Of a DNA stretch of 64,000 bases, positions 58,478 to 64,000 are shown piece by piece. The stretch is from Agelas oroides. Lineage: Eukaryota > Porifera > Demospongiae > Agelasida > Agelasidae. Under the pieces are notes generated by a model. It made no database searches. It was not told the origin of the DNA and worked only from the letters and a program-made list of their open reading frames with translations. A program made the position numbers and the translations under genes. Each line of letters starts with the position of its first letter. The first letter of the stretch is position 1. The stretch lies in assembly GCA_949130485.1 (NCBI GenBank), contig OX422185.1:401501-465500 (forward strand). The letters are read 5' to 3'.

Positions 58478-59186
58478 CTATCTTCAGACCTCAGTTGGAC
58501 TCACCATATTGAAAGCACCTGCACCAAGGCTAGAAAACTTCTGGGCCTACTATACCGCCAATTCAGTAGCAATACTGACCCACAAGTTATGGCAAAACTC
58601 TATCTATCCCTTGTGAGACCACACTTGGAATATGGAGCTCAAGTCTGGCATCCATAATTTCCATATACGGCCAAAGATACACATACATTGGAGAAAGTTC
58701 AGCAGTTTGGATTACGGATCTGTACAAGGCACTGGAATTCGAGCTACCAAGACTTACTAGATATCTTCCAGTTACCCTCACTGGAGAATCGGAGGCTTTT
58801 CTTGTCACTGTCAACATTTTTTAAGATTATTCATAATCTCATTTACTTCCCAGTCAATTCTCACCCAACACCCCTCTCATCCTCTTTAAGGTGTAATCAT
58901 GATCAACAATATAGTATTCCTTTTGCACGCACCAATCACTTTAAATACTCATTTTTACCTAATTCTATCTCTCTATGGAATAATTTACCTTTAGAAGCTG
59001 TTAATTGTACCACTCTCCCTATGTTTAAGTATTATACTCTGCCACTCTTTCTGTAATGTAATAGTATTACTTTGGGTACACTGTTATATTAGCAGTTGGC
59101 TATTTGTGTATCCATTGCACTTATGCATAAATTTTCATAGAAAAACAAAACAAAACAAAACAAAACACAAATATTATCTGCTTTTG
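58478..59186 (+). mobile_element. LINE fragment in an intron of gene D (antisense to it)
   Basis: The plus frame has the typical end of LINE ORF2: LSWTHHIESTCTKARKLLGL, LYLSLVRPHLEYGAQVWHP, then after an in-frame TAA (about 58652) LEKVQQFGLRICTRHW, LPSLENRRLFLSL, and SFLPNSISLWNNLP to the stop at 59056. A (AAAAC)n tail follows at about 59140-59166. The gene B intron near 23680 reads ACAACACAATTGCATAC with no insert, so this is a later insertion. The likely target duplication is CA(C)AATTGC. Confidence 0.85.
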
Positions 59187-59247
59187 CACAATTGCATACT
59201 TTTCTCACTCACAATTGTAGCATTATGATGTACATATATTCACTGAC

Positions 59248-59381
59248 CTCTTTATATTCAGAAAACCTGCATGAACTTTTTGGACATGTGATAACACTGG
59301 TCCCTATGCCAGAGTCTGTATCAATGTCGTGTACTGTCAGTGCTGCCTGACCCACTGGGACCCTCAGCTCTGCAACAGATT
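59248..59381 (-). pseudogene. Gene D linker exon (ESVAELRVPVGQAALT)
   Basis: A 134-nt exon, acceptor CATTTTAG|AATCTG, donor AAAGAG|GTCAGT; same length as in gene B, one codon longer than in gene A. The frame is open, but the conserved DDRSSCW has become CPKSSCR. Confidence 0.65.
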
Positions 59382-59797
59382 CTAAAATGGACAGATCATG
59401 TCAAGGGCTTATCAAGCCACCAAAATGAGATAAGATATTCACTGATTTATACAAAGAAGTGCAATAGTGCACTGTGAAGCTCAATCTGGAGATACTATAA
59501 ATAGAAATGATTCGAATTTTGACGTTTACAGAGTTACATGCATGCCCTGTTCCCTTTGTGGTTAATGTGTTCTTGGTTATGTGTAAAAATATCAACTTTC
59601 TGCCATAAGTATTGTAACTGCAACAGATTGAAGTGTAGATATCACAATGCATAAAGTGAACATAAACTTGCAGCCTTCAGTGCTATAAGCAGGTTGCATT
59701 GTTTAGCCAGTAGTATAAACAGTAGCTAGTCTGTGAGTTAAACTTTGCATATTGTATGTCTACAGTCTGTAAATCCTGTACAGTTTTCCAGACTTAC

Positions 59798-59831
59798 CAC
59801 TGGCTTCTGGTTCAGATCCATTCTCATCTTC
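59798..59831 (-). pseudogene. Gene D 34-nt micro-exon (EDENGSEPEAS)
   Basis: It lies between acceptor CTCATAG|GAAGAT and donor CAGTG|GTAAGT; same size and phase as in genes A, B and C. Confidence 0.65.
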
Positions 59832-60205
59832 CTATGAGTGGAAAGAACAATGTACTTTCATTCAATGGTGAGTTGAAATAGAGGAAAATGAAAAGCTGGC
59901 AGTCACTGAGGACTGAACCCAGGGCCTCAGTCCCAAACTGCCTATGTTCAGACCACTGAGGTGCAACCACCAGGCAACCACCAGGCAACCACCAGCTCTT
60001 GCAACCCTCTATATGTAGATACTGAATGCTTCAGTGAATGAAAGCCTCAGTTGCCCAGCCAGTAGCCACTATTCAAAACTCTTTCTACAATTGTTTTTAT
60101 TAAAATGCTTCATTTTAAATACAGAAACCACTTAGCATGGCTCCTCTCATATTTCTGTTCGTTTGGTACTAAAATGATGTGACTGCACAGTACCCATGCA
60201 CAAAC

Positions 60206-61209
60206 CTTGGCAGCAAACTGGTAGTCTCCACAGGTCAGTCTGATCACACCCTCTGCTGCCAGGGCACTCTCTTGTTCACTGGACAGAGGAAATATCTCCT
60301 TCTGAACAAATGAGGGTACCTGAAAGATGAGCTGCAAACACCCCTCTTCTACTCGACAGAGACGCAAAACACTTTGTGGTGAAACACCAAATAGTTTACT
60401 AAGTCTGTATTGAAAATTCTCTAGCTCTTCCACAGTGAATTGTTCGTATGCTGAATCTACTTTTATATCTAAAAGAGCATGACCAGCATCACTCATAGGC
60501 TCATAGACTGGGGGACATTCATAAATTCTACGCTTAGAATATTGATGAAAATGTTTCTTGTAGTTCTGAAGCTCAACTCTGTCCTGATCTGTACCAAGTC
60601 CATTAACAATGTGTTCAATCACGCGATAGTTGAAAAACGAAAAGTAGTCTCTAATAACCCAAAGCACATCCTCAATACTGTCTGCATTCTGAAGCTCTTG
60701 GAAGAAGGTTTTAAGTAGTGGCTTCTGAGAATCTTTGGAGACTGGGTCAAATGCACCTAAGGACAAGAGGTGGGTGATTAGCTTATTGACGGGAATTTTT
60801 CGTTCACACAGTGACTCATAGACTGTAGATAGAAGTTGTTGAAATTTAAACATTATATCTTGTGATTCCACACGCAGCCTACTTCTAAGTTCCTGCTTCT
60901 GTTCAGGGGTAAGTCCACTCACATTGACACATGGAAATGAGCTAGTTTTGGGAATGGGATGTGGACAACCATTTTCAATGTAACTATGGAATGTGCAGCT
61001 GCCACACCCACACCCAAATGATGGCCTCTGAGATCTGTCTCTCTGACTGGTAGAGCTGAGTCCAGGACTGACATTAGCACCTTCAGAAGTGAACACGTCA
61101 TCTGATGCTACATTGTGAGCACACGAGTCTTCTTGACCTCTAGTGCACAAGTCTTCCTGCTCTCTGAAGGGAGTTTGCTTTATGGTTTGAGAAGCTGCAG
61201 CTGAAACCG
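60206..61209 (-). CDS. Gene D exon: sponge module
   Basis: Acceptor CTACAG|CGGTTT, donor CCAAG|GTTTGC, 334 codons, open throughout. It contains SGLTPEQKQELRSRLRVE, FFNYRVIEHIVNGLGT, SKRRIYECPPVYEPMSDAG and LRLCRVEEGCLQLIFQVP. It has an extra Cys-rich stretch FGCGCGSCTFHSYI upstream of the module not seen in the other copies, and a duplicated REQEDLCTRGQEDSCA phrase. The intact frame suggests either recent decay of gene D or residual function. Confidence 0.75.
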
Positions 61210-61345
61210 CTGTAGACAAGAGACAGAGCAATTCTGTAAGCAGTCTCTCAATATTGCCACCATGCAGGATTACAGCTATAGCATACACAAGCATTTACCA
61301 TATGTACTTCAAACACACATTTTGCAATAGCTTAGTTAATCTTAC

Positions 61346-61637
61346 CTGGATGTTGTTCAGCAATGCTCAGGGCAAGTGCACAATTGTCTCCAGCTGCAGG
61401 GTGTGCTACTACTTTCACCACAGCTCGCCATGTTGGTTCACCAAATCTCTCCACATTGTAGTTTCTATTTAGCCAGCAGGTAAGCATCTCTGACAAACAT
61501 TCTTTGGGTTTCCCAGGATTATCTTTCATTAATTGTTTCCAGACGTCCAGGCTCAATTCGGAGACCTCTACCAATGGCTTTCCAACTACTGGCAACTTGC
61601 ATCATCTCTGTCAGTATATCAAAGTGATCGTCTTGTC
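61346..61637 (-). pseudogene. Gene D death-domain exon with 1-nt insertion
   Basis: 292 nt against 291 nt in gene A. The first part reads DILTEMMQVASSWKAIGRGL and RIEPGRLETIN, then hits TAA. The second part, one frame over, reads DNPGKPKECLSEML, CWLNRNYNVERFGEP and TWRAVVKVV. The shift is in a short A run. Confidence 0.75.
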
Positions 61638-61759
61638 CTGTCAAGAAGGAAGTGATGTTGGATGCAATGAAATACCCCAGACGAAAGTATGCCTATGTAT
61701 GTATTGTCACTCCCAACTAATGCATATTATTTGTACATGTACTACAGTTCCAGACTAAC

Positions 61760-61810
61760 CTAATGGAGAATCATCTACAGTTGGGAGCACTTTATCCACC
61801 TGGTGTGATC
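61760..61810 (-). CDS. Gene D short 5' exon (HQVDKVLPTVDDSPL)
   Basis: 51 nt, phase 1-1, acceptor CTATGCAG|GATCAC and donor CATTAG|GTTAGT, matching 9632-9682 in gene A. The exon before it would lie right of 61810; no 2A exon is seen up to 64000. Confidence 0.6.
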
Positions 61811-64000
61811 CTGCATAGAGAACAATTCAGGTATGGTTTCTTGCTGCTAGATGCTACAACTCTGCCATGGTGAACAGGAGTACTTCTAAGTGCCTTACTG
61901 AATGACTGTTGTATATCTGTAGTCATGGAAACATGCAATGGGTGGCTACAAAACTTGTCTGCAGGGGAAAAGTCCTCTAACATCTCTAATTGCACTCTGG
62001 CTTCTATTTATACAACTTCACTACAAAATGATTGTGCTTCAGTTCCACTCAAGAATGTTCAGAATGCAAACCACAAGTCATGAATAATGCCGTACAGCAT
62101 GACACCTTGCTGATCAAGACAACTTTGCATAAATAGATTTGCCGAGCACCTTGTAGTATGTACATATGCATGTATGTATATTTGTACTACACTGCGCCTC
62201 AGTTTCTAATTGAATAACTGCCTCGTGTATATCCTGTAATCACGCTAGCCTGTAGTATATCTATAACATGTATGTATGTAGTATGAATGTATGTATGTAT
62301 GTATGTATGTATGTATGTATGTATGTATGTATGTATGTATGGGGGATGCATATATATGGTTCATTCCTGTTGGTGGTGACCTGACATCTGGCACTTCTTT
62401 GTGGCAACCCACCAAAAGTGCAACGAAGACACCATACTGGAGTGTATGTAGCTATACACCATTTAAACAGCTAGTGGGCAGTTTTAATTCAGTTTTATCC
62501 TTTTGTTGCACTGAGAGTCCTAGCCTAGCCTGAAAAAAGGGTGAAATGTCACAAGTTGTACTATACATGTTGCTGTGCAATATATGAAGTTCTTTTGAAT
62601 ATATCACTACCACATTGAAACTTTGGCGAGCATTAGATTTGGCGAATCGGTCTCCAGAAAGAATTGGCGAATTTTAAATTTGGCAGCCTACCGATCGCGA
62701 GTGCGTGCGCAAAGCACAACAATGCATGATGTAATCAAGGGCGTTGCAACTTTCTTGTTCTCTCCAACTTCAAGAGCGCGTTTAACTTATTTGTTAGCAT
62801 TGTCGAGGTCCTTTTTGCTGAGGGATGAATAGGCACACGTAAGGAAGTATGGCCTTTTCAACCTTGATCCACTTGAGTAGCGACATTATCTCTCTGGCAA
62901 AATGACTTTCACACATTGTCCATTCTGGTGCCATGCGCGCGAGCTGGTCATTACGTTATCAAAATACTGCATATTTAAATATTGGTGGGTTTTAAATTTG
63001 GCGATTTTCCGCAAATTCGCCAAATTAAAATCATCGCCAAAGTTTCCCGCTATACGGTATATTCCTTCTGCAGTTCATTTAGCAAAACTTCAGACAAGAG
63101 ACTCTGCTGTTAGAGAGCCACCACAAAAGAAATACCCAACCTTTACACAATACCACACCTACTATACTCAATGACAAATACTGCTCCATCTGGGAAATGT
63201 AACTTATTTGTTGTCTGTTACTTAGCAACCCATTGCTACACCCCACTATCACCCCCACTCATTATAACTCAGTGTACGTACACATGCTCACAATTCCACT
63301 TGAGTATATGGATACTGTAATTCCTAATTGAACATATATATATGCTATTCACTTTGAACTTTGAACCCAGCCGATACAGTTCAAGTAATCAAACTTTTAT
63401 GTAACCAAAAATAAAGTTGTGGAGACTGATTACAATTTTCAAGTACCATTTACTGTAGAGGTAAAAAGTTTTGAGTCACCCAAGTTTATTAATGCGCATC
63501 TCCACAGCGAGATCAAGTCACTAGCGTACTTCGTACTGTAGATATTTGGTTAATAGTTTGCTGGGACACTTGTGTGCTTACTATCGCTACAAAGTACGGT
63601 ACTTCAACTGCATTAGCTGAGCACATTCACCACCATCCCTACTATATATTCAGTATGTTTCGTTTAGCTGGGATGAGTTCTGTGCGAGACGTTTTATGTT
63701 GATATATTTCATAAATCACACCCACCAGGACTAACCGGCCACTTAGCACATCAGTAATTATATACTACCCTGTATACATGAATATGCCATGCAGTGTTAC
63801 TGTGAATATAGTCTTGGCTCCACCCCTTGCCTAGCATAAACAGGCAATAAAAAAATGAAAATTTTATATGATCAGGGAAAAAAATGTACAACTTGAGCCT
63901 GAACAAACTGATCATAAATGTGCAATAGTTGAGAGCATGTGCTTGAGCATTGAGGGGGTGTCTGTTATCAGAGCATAAATTGAACAACTATTTGTCTGCA
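61811..64000. other. Non-coding end of window
   Basis: No gene is supported. It contains an ATGT/GTAT tetranucleotide repeat (about 62270-62340), the MITE at 62617-63046, and AT-rich unique sequence. Short open frames have no recognisable content. Confidence 0.5.
62617..63046. mobile_element. MITE with GAAACTTTGGCGA terminal inverted repeats
   Basis: The left end GAAACTTTGGCGAGCATTAG and right end (reverse complement GAAACTTTGGCGATGATTTT) match, and the arms continue with ATTTGGCGAA on both sides. The interior is 370 bp, without a transposase. Confidence 0.8.

Larger units (their letters stand above)
57337..61810 (-). pseudogene. Gene D: decayed paralogue of gene A (DD - sponge module - ankyrin)
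   Basis: Exons 61760-61810, 61346-61637, 60206-61209, 59798-59831, 59248-59381 and 57337-57870 correspond one to one with gene A and keep its splice phases. The death-domain exon has a 1-nt insertion at GAAAGAT (around 61531), giving a stop within a few codons after GRLETIN. The ankyrin exon loses homology near 57476, after a partial internal duplication, and ends at a chance stop. A LINE lies in the intron before it. The module exon itself is open. A sequencing error in the A run could explain the frameshift but not the lost ankyrin repeats. Confidence 0.65.

Noticed and set aside
62290..62340. MYVCMYVC-type frame
   Set aside because: Translation of a tetranucleotide microsatellite.

Overview
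The window is eukaryotic. Coding sequence is split by GT-AG introns, non-coding DNA dominates, and there are many inverted-repeat elements, minisatellites and decayed retrotransposon pieces. The protein modules point to a demosponge or close relative: death domains, ankyrin repeats, a NACHT-LRR receptor, a lineage-specific module ending in SKRRIYECPP, and a signal-like hydrophobic segment followed by the 2A motif GDVERNPGP. That combination is known from sponge (and sea urchin) innate-immunity gene families. I cannot name the species.

Left part (1-29 kb). Two diverged tandem copies of a gene neighbourhood are present, both on the minus strand. Each begins (at its high-coordinate end) with a 2A exon and ends with an ankyrin-repeat exon. 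Gene A (5188-9682, possibly starting with the 2A exon at 14348-14744) looks intact: short linker, death domain, sponge-type module, two small linker exons, then about 11 ankyrin repeats. The phase-1 end of the 2A exon fits the phase-1 start of gene A. Gene B (21827-24830) is the duplicate and is broken: about 1 kb is inverted inside the gene, the death-domain exon is missing, and its upstream 2A exon (28495-29059) has lost its splice donor. A third 2A exon (1498-2038) presumably serves a gene lying left of the window. A 3.9-kb two-unit minisatellite, a TTAA-flanked element, a LINE 3' end and several MITEs sit in one copy but not the other, so the duplicates act as empty-site controls.

Middle part (29.46-42.54 kb). 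Matching termini with clustered GTGTG-N6-CACAC motifs bracket about 13 kb holding three genes: a small coiled-coil gene (+), a C2H2 zinc-finger transposase-like pseudogene (-), and a PB1/SAMD3-like pseudogene (+). The last two diverge from a promoter with a GCGCATGCG palindrome. I interpret this as one large decayed DNA transposon with nested insertions. From 42.5 to 46.7 kb there is only repeat material, including a perfect 154-bp inverted repeat.

Right part (46.7-61.8 kb). Gene C (46683-55276, minus) can be assembled from seven exons whose phases all agree: death domain, sponge module, linkers, 31 x 13-residue repeats, second death domain, NACHT, long LRR array (about 2470 aa). Its 39-bp repeat carries a splice-acceptor-like sequence in every unit. 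Gene D (57337-61810, minus) is a relative of gene A with a 1-nt frameshift in its death domain, a truncated ankyrin exon and a LINE in an intron. The rest, to 64 kb, is non-coding with a MITE and a tetranucleotide repeat.

Together these genes look like a cluster of cytosolic or dual-targeted death-domain receptors built by shuffling phase-compatible exons (2A signal, death domain, sponge module, then ankyrin or NACHT-LRR). Function is inferred from domain content only.
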